In this document: one piece after another, positions 26,145 through 35,372 of the stretch
Layout: each line of letters starts with the position of its first letter
How positions within the stretch are numbered: the first letter of the stretch is position 1
Assembly (NCBI RefSeq): GCF_002139875.1
Contig: NZ_CP018793.1
Location: forward strand, 1,488,001 to 1,552,000
Source of the DNA: Campylobacter vicugnae
Lineage (GTDB): Bacteria; Campylobacterota; Campylobacteria; Campylobacterales; Campylobacteraceae
Direction of reading: 5' to 3'
Length of the DNA: 64,000 bases
The notes under the pieces: generated by a model
Databases searched by the model: none
The model's input: the letters and a program-made list of their open reading frames with translations, nothing else
What the model was told of the DNA's origin: nothing
Translations under genes and position numbers: made by a program

Positions 26145-26471
26145 TTATGCAATTAGTAAAGAATTAATCTTATTTAAATTATCTTTTTTAATCCCTGTAA
26201 AAACTAAAAATAGATCTACAATAGCCAAAACCCACACTATAAATAAGATAAAAATACCAATATAAATAAATGTAGTTATAAGACCTAAAATAAAAAGACC
26301 AAGCTTTACAGCACCTAAGGTTACATCGCCTTTATAAAATCTATCTATACCAAGCGCACCAAAAAATATACCAAGCAAAAGCCCAACTATAGGACTTTTA
26401 AAATTTAACAATCCTATACTTTGTAACTTATCATTTGATGCATTTTTTAATCTTTCTGACAATATAGCCAA
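26145..26471 (-). CDS. TM2 domain membrane protein, 5' end uncertain
   Basis: A 108-residue protein from TTG 26471 with the TM2 pattern: SPIVGLLLGIFFGALGIDRFYKGD (about 27-50) and a second helix pair near 60-95. The function is unknown. The start is doubtful. The TTG has no ribosome site, yet the same frame stays open upstream to 26534 and encodes VLVSVKDKIPGNS, which resembles the normal N-terminus of TM2 proteins. An excellent AGGAGG at 26530-26535 leads only to TTG/ATG codons in another frame. A one-base frameshift near 26510-26513, or a non-standard start, would explain this. Confidence 0.7.
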   Translation of the reverse strand: MAILSERLKNASNDKLQSIGLLNFKSPIVGLLLGIFFGALGIDRFYKGDVTLGAVKLGLFILGLITTFIYIGIFILFIVWVLAIVDLFLVFTGIKKDNLNKINSLLIA

Positions 26472-26540
26472 GCTATTGCCAGGAATTTTATCTTTTACAG
26501 ATACTAATACAACATTATAATCCGCAACTTCCTCCTATAT

Positions 26541-27056
26541 TTACTTTTTAGGTGTAACAAGCATATTTACATAACGCCCTTCTAAAACAGGCGCTTTGTC
26601 TCTATCAGCATACTCTTGAACCATCTCCCAAATCTTTTCAAGCATATTTACGCCAAGTTCTGGGGTAGACATCTCACGCCCCTTTAAAAATACTCTAAAT
26701 TTAACATATTTGCCCTCAGATAAAAACTCTTGAGCATGTTTTATCTTATAGTTTATATCATTTTGTGCAATTTTGGCTGAAAGTTTAATCTCTTTTATCT
26801 CGATTACTTTTTGCTTTTTCTTAGCCTCTTTTTGCTTTTTCTCTTGTTGATAACGGAATTTGCCATAATCCATTATCTTACATACTGGTGGTTTAGCATC
26901 AGCTGCTATTAAAACTAGATCTAATCCCATTTTATTAGCAATATCTAACGCTTCATCTCTACTGATAACACCATACGCAGTGCCATCATCTCCTACGCAT
27001 CTAACCTCGCTTGCGCGAATTTCATCGTTTAGATAAACCTCTTTATCTTTACTCAA
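26541..27056 (-). CDS. infC: Translation initiation factor IF-3
   Basis: A 171-residue factor that keeps 30S subunits free and checks start codons. The N-domain begins [15 protein letters not shown], a basic linker [13 protein letters not shown] lies near residues 75-90, and the C-domain has [23 protein letters not shown]. The start is TTG, overlapping the thrS stop, with a GAGGTG ribosome site. infC classically uses a non-AUG start (AUU in E. coli), which lets IF-3 repress itself; a TTG fits the same logic. Confidence 0.95.
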   Translation of the reverse strand: MSKDKEVYLNDEIRASEVRCVGDDGTAYGVISRDEALDIANKMGLDLVLIAADAKPPVCKIMDYGKFRYQQEKKQKEAKKKQKVIEIKEIKLSAKIAQNDINYKIKHAQEFLSEGKYVKFRVFLKGREMSTPELGVNMLEKIWEMVQEYADRDKAPVLEGRYVNMLVTPKK

Positions 27057-28867
27057 ATATTCACCTCGTTTAATTTGGTTTGGACTAAGCTATAAAAATC
27101 ATCTAGACTTATATCCTTTTGTTCTCTAGCTCTACGATCGCGCAGTGCTACACCTCTATTTGCCACCTCATTATCGCCAAGTACTATTATCATAGGTACT
27201 CTTTGTTTTTCTGCGTTTCTAATTTTTTTATTTAATGTTTCATTTTTGCTAAAGATTTCGCTATCTATATTCATATCAAGTAATTTTGCATAAATCTCTT
27301 TAGCATACTCTTGATGAGCTTCACCAATTGGTATGATCACAACCTGAGTTGGTGCAATCCAAAATGGCAATTCACCAGCAGTATGTTCAAGTAAAATTCC
27401 AATAAATCTCTCAAAACTTCCTAAAATTGCACGATGAAGCATAACTGGCTGTTTTCTTTCATTATTTTCATCGATATACTCTAGATTAAATCTTGCTGGA
27501 AGGTTAAAATCTACTTGAATAGTACCGCATTGCCATTTTCTTTTAAGGGCATCTGTAATTTTGATATCGATTTTTGGCCCATAGAATGCACCGCCACCTT
27601 CATCAATACCATATTTTAATCCCTTTTCATCTAAAGCATCTTTTAATGCTTTTGTAGCGATCTCCCATACCTCATCATCGCCAACAGCCTTAGTTGGTTT
27701 AGTAGAAATCTCCATCTCATAGCTAAATCCAAACGCATTCATAAGAGTATCAACAAAACTTAAAATCTCATAAACATTTTCTTTAATCTGGCTTGGCATA
27801 CAAAATAGATGTGCATCATCTTGAGTAAATTCACGCACTCTAAATAGCCCGTGCAACACGCCACTCTTTTCGTGTCTATGCACTACACCATACTCAAAAA
27901 ACTTAAGCGGAAGATCTCTATAGCTTCTAATCTCGCTTTGATAAACTTTAATATGGCCTACGCAATTCATTGGCTTAATACCATACTCTTGATCATCAAT
28001 TACAGTAAAATACATATTTTCTTTATAATTAGCATAGTGGCCACTTGTCTTCCATGCATCGCTTTTTAAAATCTCTGGCCCACGCACTGGCTCATATCCA
28101 CGAAGCCTATGAGTACGATATAGTTTATGTTCTAAGCGGCTTCTAAGTCTTGATCCATTTGGTAGCCAAATTGGCAATCCTACACCTACACTCTCATCAA
28201 AAGTGAAAAATTTCATCTCTGTGCCAAGTTTACGATGGTCACGCTTTTTAGCCTCTTCTATAATTCTAATATGCTCATTTAAGCTCTCTTTATCCGCATA
28301 AGCCGTACCATAAATTCTAGTTAGCATCTCACGATTTTCATCTCCACCAAGATATGCCCCAGCTATTCTAGTAAGTTTAAAAAATCTAGCAAAAATGGTA
28401 TTTGGAATATGTGGCCCACGACAGATATCTTCAAATCCTCCTTGAGAATACAGGCTTACAGCTCCATCTGGTATTCTTTTTAATACCTCTTGCTTTAAAT
28501 CATCATCGGCGTATTTTGCAGCTACTTCTGATTTAGTTGAGTTTATTTTTACAATCGCTGTTTTAGCAAGAGCTAACTCTTTCATTTTTTTTTCTATTGC
28601 AGCTAAATCATCTTCGCCTAGCTTACTACCATTGCTCTTGCTTACACGCATATCGTAGTAAAATCCATCTTCAATTGCAGGCCCAACAAAAAACTTAACA
28701 TCAGGATAAAGCTCTTTAATCGCTGCAGCCATAAGGTGCGCACATGAGTGGCGTATAATCTCTAGCGCCTCTTTAGAGTTATCAAATTTGATCGGAATAC
28801 CACCTCCGGCGTAGCTTTGAGTATCTACTATTTGCCCATCTACATTATATCCAATAATCTCGCTCAT
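27053..28867 (-). CDS. thrS: Threonyl-tRNA synthetase
   Basis: A 604-residue class II synthetase charging tRNA-Thr. A short N-terminal part is followed by the editing domain with [16 protein letters not shown] (HxxxH), the catalytic core with motif 2 ([25 protein letters not shown], split across residues around 340-365) and motif 3 ([13 protein letters not shown]), and the anticodon domain (about 505-604). I start at [11 protein letters not shown]; the 15 upstream residues match nothing in the family. It overlaps infC by 4 bases, the common thrS-infC order. Confidence 0.95.
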   Translation of the reverse strand: MSEIIGYNVDGQIVDTQSYAGGGIPIKFDNSKEALEIIRHSCAHLMAAAIKELYPDVKFFVGPAIEDGFYYDMRVSKSNGSKLGEDDLAAIEKKMKELALAKTAIVKINSTKSEVAAKYADDDLKQEVLKRIPDGAVSLYSQGGFEDICRGPHIPNTIFARFFKLTRIAGAYLGGDENREMLTRIYGTAYADKESLNEHIRIIEEAKKRDHRKLGTEMKFFTFDESVGVGLPIWLPNGSRLRSRLEHKLYRTHRLRGYEPVRGPEILKSDAWKTSGHYANYKENMYFTVIDDQEYGIKPMNCVGHIKVYQSEIRSYRDLPLKFFEYGVVHRHEKSGVLHGLFRVREFTQDDAHLFCMPSQIKENVYEILSFVDTLMNAFGFSYEMEISTKPTKAVGDDEVWEIATKALKDALDEKGLKYGIDEGGGAFYGPKIDIKITDALKRKWQCGTIQVDFNLPARFNLEYIDENNERKQPVMLHRAILGSFERFIGILLEHTAGELPFWIAPTQVVIIPIGEAHQEYAKEIYAKLLDMNIDSEIFSKNETLNKKIRNAEKQRVPMIIVLGDNEVANRGVALRDRRAREQKDISLDDFYSLVQTKLNEVNI

Positions 28868-29022
28868 CGACTCTCTTTTTTCAAAAATAACAAAATATAA
28901 GATTTTATCCAATTGTATTTTAACTTAAACTGAATTTTAATAAAATTTAAGTTAATATAGTTAAGCAATTTAAGCCAAAAATTTGTATAATTACAGCTTA
29001 AATGAAAACAAAAAGGTAAATA

Positions 29023-30327
29023 ATGCTTCTTTTAAATCCTGTAGTTATTAGCGTGATTGTTATGTGCGCTTTGTGTTTGTTAAGATTTAATATCTTATTA
29101 GCTATCCTTGTATCTGCTTTAGTAGCTGGAATTAGTGCAAATATAGATTTAATCACCACTATAAATATCTTAATTAAAGGCATGCAAGGCAATCTTGAGA
29201 CTGCTCTTAGCTATATTCTTCTTGGTGCGTTAGCCGCTGCTATTGCTATGAGCAATCTAACTGCTATCTTAATTCATTATATAAGTGAATTAATAAGTAA
29301 AAAGCTATTTTGGTTTGTACTTACCATAGCTTTTGTCTCATGTTTTTCACAAAATTTAATCCCTGTTCATATTGCTTTTATACCAATTCTTATTCCGCCA
29401 CTTTTAGCCTTAATGAATAAATTACAAATCGATAGACGCGCTGTAGCATGTGCTTTGACATTTGGGCTTAAAGCACCATATGTGAGTGCTTCAATAGGTT
29501 TTGGCCTAATTTTTCATAATATCTTAGCCAAAGAGATAAGTCAAAATGGACTAGAAACCAATCTAACACAAATAAGCTCAGTAATGTGGCTAGGCGGATT
29601 ATCAATGCTAATTGGGCTATTTTTAGCTATTTTTTACTATCGCAAACCACGCATCTATCACCAAAACCAGATAGAATCTAAAGAGCTTTATGATAGCAAG
29701 CTTGATATTAAAATGAGCAAAAAAGAGTGGATTTTATTAATTGGTGCTATCATCGCTTTTGGCGTGCAATTATGGAGTGGATCTCTTCCTCTTGGTGGGC
29801 TTTTAGGGCTCATTTTTATGGTAATTTTTGGCGGTATTGAGTATAAAAAGATTGATAAAGTTATGGAAAATGGCCTAAGTATGATGGCATTTATAGCGTT
29901 TATTATGTTAGTTGCTGCTGGATTTGCATCTGTTATTAGAGAGACTGGTGGGATAGCCGAGCTTGTCGAATTTGCTTCAGTAATTAGTGGAGGCAAGCTT
30001 GGTGGAGCCATTATTATGCTTATTATTGGGCTTATTGTAACTATGGGAATTGGTACTAGCTTTGGTACTATTCCTATTATTGCAGCATTTTATGTACCGC
30101 TTTGTATTTCATTAGAGTTTAGTCATGCTGCTACTATCTTGCTTATAGGTATTGCTGCTGCCTTAGGAGATGCAGGAAGTCCAGCTAGTGATAGCACTCT
30201 TGGGCCTACATCTGGACTAAATGCTGATGGCCAACACAATCATATATATGATACCTGTGTGCCAACTTTTATATTTTTTAATATTCCGCTATTAATTTGC
30301 GGTATCGTATTTTCTCTAATTTTATAA
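29023..30327 (+). CDS. Na+/H+ antiporter family (NhaC/YuiF-like) permease
   Basis: A 434-residue polytopic membrane protein of the NhaC-type ion transporter superfamily. A hydrophobic N-terminus (NPVVISVIVMCALCLLRFN) precedes about ten further helices. Features are CFSQNLIPVHIAFIPILIPPLL near residues 106-127 and the late GDAGSPASDSTLGPT near residues 385-399. YuiF-like members may move amino acids rather than sodium, so the substrate is open. The ATG follows an AAAAAGGT site. It is a single gene ending in a terminator. Confidence 0.82.
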   Translation: MLLLNPVVISVIVMCALCLLRFNILLAILVSALVAGISANIDLITTINILIKGMQGNLETALSYILLGALAAAIAMSNLTAILIHYISELISKKLFWFVLTIAFVSCFSQNLIPVHIAFIPILIPPLLALMNKLQIDRRAVACALTFGLKAPYVSASIGFGLIFHNILAKEISQNGLETNLTQISSVMWLGGLSMLIGLFLAIFYYRKPRIYHQNQIESKELYDSKLDIKMSKKEWILLIGAIIAFGVQLWSGSLPLGGLLGLIFMVIFGGIEYKKIDKVMENGLSMMAFIAFIMLVAAGFASVIRETGGIAELVEFASVISGGKLGGAIIMLIIGLIVTMGIGTSFGTIPIIAAFYVPLCISLEFSHAATILLIGIAAALGDAGSPASDSTLGPTSGLNADGQHNHIYDTCVPTFIFFNIPLLICGIVFSLIL

Positions 30328-30355
30328 CAATTAGTCTCATTTGAGACTAATTGTT
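30326..30355. terminator. Bidirectional terminator overlapping both stops
   Basis: Perfect palindrome AACAATTAGTCTCA (30326-30339), TT, TGAGACTAATTGTT (30342-30355) that covers the end of the antiporter gene and the last base pairs of the convergent lipoprotein gene. Confidence 0.75.
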
Positions 30356-31244
30356 ACTTTAGTAATTTATCATTTTTATACTTTACACTCTCTATAATTT
30401 TTCCAGATTTATCATATCTATTCCAAGTGCCATCTTTTTCCCCATTGTTATTATATTGTTCTTCTAAATATAAAAATCCATCTTCAGAATAAAATTGATG
30501 CTTGCCTATTTTATTGCCATTTTTATATTTTCCTACAAATTTTAACTCCCCATTTGGATACCATATAGTAAATTTGCCATCTTCTTTTCCGTTCTTATAC
30601 TCTCCAATAGCAGCCTTTGAGCCATTTATATACCATCCTTTTGCAACTCCAGTTTGGATACCATTGTCATACTCTACAAGACTTTGCTTAGCTCCATTTT
30701 CAAAATATGTACTTTGAATACCGTGAGCTTTTCCCATATTATATTCGCCTCTCATTTGCAAATTTCCATTTTCGTAATATGTATCAAATTTGCCATGTGG
30801 AACTCCATCTTTTGAGTGGCCTCTACCTTTTAACTTTCCATTACTAAACCAATATTTTTGAACACCATCAAGCTTGTCATCACTATAATGTTCTTCTTTT
30901 AATTTTATATTAGTATCGCTATATTCTATTAATTTACCATCTTTTTTGCCATCTGAATAATCAATACTAGATGCTAACTGACCATTTTTATACCAAGTTT
31001 TATGAGTGCCTACTTTTACCCCAGCCTTATAGCTGCCTTGGCTTTTTAAATTACCATTTTCATACCACTCTTTTGTTAATCCATCTCTTTTATTATCTTT
31101 TGAATAAGTCGCTTGAATAGCTAACTGTCCATTATCATATCGTCTCTCTTTTACGCTATCTTGGTTTGAGGTTAAGATTGGGCCGCATCCTACTAATGCA
31201 CAAGCAATGCTGGTTAATGTTAATATTTTTAATTTTTGTTTCAT
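30354..31244 (-). CDS. MORN-repeat lipoprotein (YwqK-like)
   Basis: A 296-residue protein with a lipoprotein signal (MKQKLKILTLTSIACALVGC, lipobox LVGC, Cys20). The rest is about eleven repeats of some 22 residues in the pattern W/Y-Y-x-N-G-x-L-x-x-x-x-x-Y-x-x-G-x-x-x-G, as in MORN-type and YwqK proteins. Automated pipelines often call these antitoxins, for which I see no evidence: no toxin gene is adjacent. A surface or periplasmic scaffolding role is more in line with the lipid anchor. Confidence 0.82.
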   Translation of the reverse strand: MKQKLKILTLTSIACALVGCGPILTSNQDSVKERRYDNGQLAIQATYSKDNKRDGLTKEWYENGNLKSQGSYKAGVKVGTHKTWYKNGQLASSIDYSDGKKDGKLIEYSDTNIKLKEEHYSDDKLDGVQKYWFSNGKLKGRGHSKDGVPHGKFDTYYENGNLQMRGEYNMGKAHGIQSTYFENGAKQSLVEYDNGIQTGVAKGWYINGSKAAIGEYKNGKEDGKFTIWYPNGELKFVGKYKNGNKIGKHQFYSEDGFLYLEEQYNNNGEKDGTWNRYDKSGKIIESVKYKNDKLLK

Positions 31245-31277
31245 ACGCTCTCCTTTAATAAATTAAACAACTCAATT

Positions 31278-32060
31278 TTATTTTATATAATCTAAATATC
31301 TCTTTAAATTTATCTTTTCAAATTTATTTAACGCTATAAAATTATCATTTAATGTATCTTTTTTGCCATAATTTAATGGTTTTAAGTCTTTTAAAGACAA
31401 CATAATTCCGCCACTTTGATGCAATAAAAAATCTCCAGCTGCCGTATCCCACAAACTTGAACCATAAAATCTTACAAATAAACTAGCCTTACCTTCTATA
31501 AGATAGCCAAATTTAATTGCAGAACTGAGTTTGAGAATATTTAAATTAAATTGATTTGCAAATTTATCTATCTCTTTTTGATGTTGCGAATTTCCAACAA
31601 TTAGCAAACTTTTGCAAAAAGATTGCTCTAAAGTTTGTCCATTTTTATATATATTAGAACCTATATAGCTACTATACATATCATCACTTAATGGAGAATA
31701 TATAACGCCTAAAATAGGCCTACTATTTTGAATTAGAGCTATAGATACACAAAACTGGCCACTTTTTGATACAAATTCTTTTGTTCCATCAAGTGGATCA
31801 ACAAGCCAAAAAGTTGAATTTTCATCTCTTTTATTAAATTCCAAAATAGACTCTTCAGAGCAAATAGGAATTTTAGTTGGTTTTAAATGATTGATTATAG
31901 CTTCATTAGCGGCTAAATCAGCAGTGGTAAGTGGTGAGCTATCATCTTTAAATGATAGCTCAAATTTATCATAAACATCCAAAATCGCCCTACCAGCAGC
32001 CCTAGCTGCTATTATGGCGATGTCGTGTAGATTACTCAGGTTGAGATGCTGGTCCAACAT
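31278..32060 (-). CDS. Inositol-monophosphatase-family phosphatase, CysQ-like
   Basis: A 260-residue Mg-dependent phosphatase. Metal-binding motifs are EESI near residue 57-60, DPLDGTKEF near residues 77-85, and WDTAAGDFLL near residues 207-216. CysQ-type enzymes hydrolyse 3'-phosphoadenosine 5'-phosphate; inositol or fructose-bisphosphate substrates are possible. I take the ATG at 32060, which overlaps gltA by 29 bases; an upstream TTG is possible and no start has a good ribosome site. Confidence 0.82.
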   Translation of the reverse strand: MLDQHLNLSNLHDIAIIAARAAGRAILDVYDKFELSFKDDSSPLTTADLAANEAIINHLKPTKIPICSEESILEFNKRDENSTFWLVDPLDGTKEFVSKSGQFCVSIALIQNSRPILGVIYSPLSDDMYSSYIGSNIYKNGQTLEQSFCKSLLIVGNSQHQKEIDKFANQFNLNILKLSSAIKFGYLIEGKASLFVRFYGSSLWDTAAGDFLLHQSGGIMLSLKDLKPLNYGKKDTLNDNFIALNKFEKINLKRYLDYIK

Positions 32061-33303
32061 ATAGCTGTCTTGGGCGGACAATTTTGATATTATCTTGAGA
32101 TTTTAACTCCATCCATTGACTTAACCAGCCTGGAACTCTACCCATTACAAATATTGCAGCAAACATTTCATTTGGAATTCCTAATGCTTTTAGTATTACG
32201 CCGCTATGAAAATCAACATTTGGATATAGATTTCTAGAGACAAAATACTCATCATTTAAAGCAATCTCTTCTATTCTTGTAGCTACTTTAATTAGATTGC
32301 TATCTATACCGATCTCATCAATTAATCTATCTCTTAGGCCTTTTAATACCTTAGCTCTTGGGTCAAAGTTTTTATAAACTCTATGACCAAAGCCCATTAG
32401 GCGGAATGGATCATTTTTATCTTTTGCTTTTTTGATAAACTCATCTACTCTATCTGGAGTACCAATCATCTCTAACTGGCGAATAACACCCTCATTAGCA
32501 CCACCGTGAGCATGACCCCATAAAGCACCAATACCAGCACTTATACATGAATATGGGTGCGCATGAGTAGAACCAACAGTACGAACTGTCGTAGTAGAAG
32601 CATTTTGCTCATGATCAGCGTGTAGCATTAAGATTGTATCAAAAGCTTTTACTTCGATTGGTTTTAGATCTACTCTATTGTGCGGGAATGCTCTTAGCAT
32701 ATATAAGAAATTTTCTGTAAATCCACGATCAAGATCTGGATATACAGTTGGGAAACCACGAACATGGCGATAGTAAAATGCTATCATTGTTGGAATTTTT
32801 GCTACCATTCTTTTAGCTAATTCCATATAATCTTTCATATCATCAAAATTCATATCTCTTTTATAATACGCACTCATAGTAGCTACACTTGCTTGTAATA
32901 CTGCCATTGGATGAGCTTTATCAGGGAAGCAGTCAAATAGCTTAATCATCTTCTCATTTAGATAGCTTCTCTCTTTTAATTCATGGCGGAATGCATTTAA
33001 CTCATCTTCACTTGGAAGTTTGCCATTAAATAGTAGATATACTACATCTAGATATCTTTTATTTTCAGCTAACCATGCTATATCATAGCCTCTATGCATT
33101 AGCGTACCAGCCTCACCATCGATATACGTAATAGCTGAGCGGCACATTGCTGTACTAGTATATCCACGGTCAAATGTAAACATACCAGTATCTTTATATA
33201 GGGTAGAGATATCTATAACGCTAGGCCCTAAAGTACCATCTAAAATAGGAAAATCATAACTTTTTCCATTTCTATTATCTGTCAATGTTACTGTGTTACT
33301 CAT
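32032..33303 (-). CDS. gltA: Citrate synthase GltA
   Basis: A 423-residue type II citrate synthase condensing oxaloacetate and acetyl-CoA. Catalytic residues are within LHADHEQNASTTTVR (His) near residue 227, GGANEGV near 263, and MGFGHRVYKNFDPRAK (His and following Asp) near 302-317. The N-terminal beta-rich part is the hexameric, NADH-sensitive type seen in Gram-negatives. It overlaps the CysQ-like gene at its 3' end. Confidence 0.96.
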   Translation of the reverse strand: MSNTVTLTDNRNGKSYDFPILDGTLGPSVIDISTLYKDTGMFTFDRGYTSTAMCRSAITYIDGEAGTLMHRGYDIAWLAENKRYLDVVYLLFNGKLPSEDELNAFRHELKERSYLNEKMIKLFDCFPDKAHPMAVLQASVATMSAYYKRDMNFDDMKDYMELAKRMVAKIPTMIAFYYRHVRGFPTVYPDLDRGFTENFLYMLRAFPHNRVDLKPIEVKAFDTILMLHADHEQNASTTTVRTVGSTHAHPYSCISAGIGALWGHAHGGANEGVIRQLEMIGTPDRVDEFIKKAKDKNDPFRLMGFGHRVYKNFDPRAKVLKGLRDRLIDEIGIDSNLIKVATRIEEIALNDEYFVSRNLYPNVDFHSGVILKALGIPNEMFAAIFVMGRVPGWLSQWMELKSQDNIKIVRPRQLYVGPASQPE

Positions 33304-33382
33304 TTTTATCCTTTTATTAAAATTTTTTTATATCTTATCTAAATTTTATTTAAATTAAATTGCCCTTAAATATCTAACTTAA

Positions 33383-34555
33383 TTATTTAAGGCGAAATTT
33401 AAGATAATTAGTAAATTTTATTAATACCATTGATATTATTACTTCAAAAATACTAGCAATAATAAAGGCAAAATATAACTCTTTTGGTATATTACCAGCA
33501 TTATATGCTACCGTTGCTACTGCTACTAAAAGCGTAAGTGGCATTGATAGCGATAAACCAAAAAGGATACTATCATACAAACCAAAACGCTTTATAAATA
33601 TTAACGATGCAACCACTCGTATAATAACCATAAATATCATTAACTTTATAGCATTATCAAGTACGCCAGGCATAAATAAATATCCCAAATCCACTGTAGT
33701 ACCGATATAAACAAAAAATATTGGCACTAAAAATCCAAAACCAAAACTTCCAAGTTTATGTGGAAGATCTTTTTTATGATTAAAAAATGTAGCTATGAAA
33801 CTACCGGCAATAAAAGCACCTAAAACTATCTCTAAATTCAGATATATCATAACTGCAACGGTGCTAAAAAATAGAGCCATAGAGAGGCGAATATCTTTTT
33901 CAGCTTTATCATCATGTGGCATTAAGAGTATCTTAATATTTGGATACCACCAAAATAGAACCTCAAGTCCTTTAAATCCAAACACACAAAGCACAATAAA
34001 CAAAATAAGATAGTATATACTACTAAATAATTCAGCAGAACTACCAAACTCAATATAAGCCGACATCAATGTAAGCAAGGCAATGCTAATAACTTCACCA
34101 ATTCCACCAGCAATCATAGCTGTATTTAGCCATGGCTCATTCTTGCCATACTCCTTAAATAGAGTAGATAACACACCTACACTCATTACAGGAACAACTA
34201 CAAAGGTAAGAAATAGAGCATTTGACCATACTCCAGCAACACCAGCAACAATATATAAGATAGAGATGTATAAAAGTGCTAAGCGTAAAACTTGCTTATC
34301 TGTCTTAATAAGCGCTCTAATATCAATCTCAGTCCCAGCTAAAAACATCAAGTAAAAAAACCCAACTTCAGCTACTAGTTTAAAAGTTGCACTCTGGCCA
34401 ATAAATCCAAAATAGCCAAGAATAATTCCAAAAATTATCTCAATTGGCGCAATTGGAATCCTTGTAAATTTAGCCAAATATGGAGAAACAAAGATAGCAA
34501 AAGCCAAAACAAGTAAAATAGAAAGCTCACTAATGGCACTGTGTTGCAAACTCAA
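33383..34555 (-). CDS. Cation:proton antiporter (CPA2/KefB-like membrane domain)
   Basis: A 390-residue, almost wholly membrane-embedded protein with the Na+/H+ exchanger fold. GTEIDIRAL near residues 74-82 and LGAFIAGSFIATFF near 244-258 are the CPA2 marks. It lacks the C-terminal TrkA-N domain of full KefB/KefC, so it is not a glutathione-gated potassium channel of that type. The start is TTG, at 34555 or two codons later, within the end of bioB. Confidence 0.82.
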   Translation of the reverse strand: MSLQHSAISELSILLVLAFAIFVSPYLAKFTRIPIAPIEIIFGIILGYFGFIGQSATFKLVAEVGFFYLMFLAGTEIDIRALIKTDKQVLRLALLYISILYIVAGVAGVWSNALFLTFVVVPVMSVGVLSTLFKEYGKNEPWLNTAMIAGGIGEVISIALLTLMSAYIEFGSSAELFSSIYYLILFIVLCVFGFKGLEVLFWWYPNIKILLMPHDDKAEKDIRLSMALFFSTVAVMIYLNLEIVLGAFIAGSFIATFFNHKKDLPHKLGSFGFGFLVPIFFVYIGTTVDLGYLFMPGVLDNAIKLMIFMVIIRVVASLIFIKRFGLYDSILFGLSLSMPLTLLVAVATVAYNAGNIPKELYFAFIIASIFEVIISMVLIKFTNYLKFRLK

Positions 34556-35372
34556 AGCCTCGTTTTTTAAGCTCTTCTATATCCTTGCTAGCAGCCTCGC
34601 CACTAGTAGTGAGATAATCTCCCACTACAATAGCACTAGCTCCATTTTCTAATATCTCATATTGTCTATCGCCAAGGATTACTTCTCTACCGCCAGCTAC
34701 CATTATTCTAGTATTAGGCAGAGCCTTAGCGCTATCTCTTAATATCTCTAAGGCTTCATCGGCACTAAGCTTTGGCTCTTTGATTTTCAAAGCGGGATTT
34801 GGGATAAAGAAATTTATCGGACTAGTAAATGGATTTAGCTCTTTTAATGAGTTTCTAAAACTTATTCTATCTTCATTACTCTCTCCAAGACCATAAATCC
34901 CGCCACAGCAAAGCTCAAGCCCGGCTCTTTTGGCATTTAAATTTGTCTGAAATCTCTCATCCCAGCTATGAGTAGAGCAAATTTTAGGAAAGTATTCACG
35001 GCTTGTTTCAAGATTGTGATTATAGCTGAAAATTCCAGCATTTTTAAGCTCTTTTAAACTCTCATAACTCGCACTTCCATTACATGCTATCAGCAGCAGT
35101 TCGGGTAGCTCTTTTTGTAATGTTTTGGCAGTTTGGCAGATAAACTCAAGCTTTTTATCATCAAGTCTCCTACCGCTAGTAACTAAGCAAAAGCCAAGAG
35201 CTTTATTTGCCTTAGCCATTTTGGCCTCTTTTAAAATTTGTTCTATACTTTTTTGTTTATATCTATTTATATCAGCTTTTACATGAGCACTTTGAGTACA
35301 ATACGCACAATCTTCAGGGCAATTGCCGCTACTAACATTACATATCGCACATAGCATTACTACTTTACTCAT
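34530..35372 (-). CDS. bioB: Biotin synthase BioB
   Basis: A 280-residue radical SAM enzyme that inserts sulfur into dethiobiotin. The [4Fe-4S] motif is CPEDCAYC at about residues 18-25. The second-cluster ligands lie in the CNG (about 94), LCCGGIYG (about 153) and NTRIMVAGGRE (about 222) regions. At 280 residues it is the short Campylobacter/Helicobacter form. It overlaps topA by 8 bases and the antiporter gene by 26. Confidence 0.94.
   Translation of the reverse strand: MSKVVMLCAICNVSSGNCPEDCAYCTQSAHVKADINRYKQKSIEQILKEAKMAKANKALGFCLVTSGRRLDDKKLEFICQTAKTLQKELPELLLIACNGSASYESLKELKNAGIFSYNHNLETSREYFPKICSTHSWDERFQTNLNAKRAGLELCCGGIYGLGESNEDRISFRNSLKELNPFTSPINFFIPNPALKIKEPKLSADEALEILRDSAKALPNTRIMVAGGREVILGDRQYEILENGASAIVVGDYLTTSGEAASKDIEELKKRGFEFATQCH

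Noticed and set aside
28582-28594. A9/T9 run in thrS as a phase-variation tract
   Set aside because: A/T runs of this size are expected by chance at this base composition, and thrS is essential.
30354-31244. YwqK-like protein as an antitoxin
   Set aside because: It is a lipoprotein with MORN-type repeats and has no adjacent toxin gene, so a toxin-antitoxin reading is not supported.
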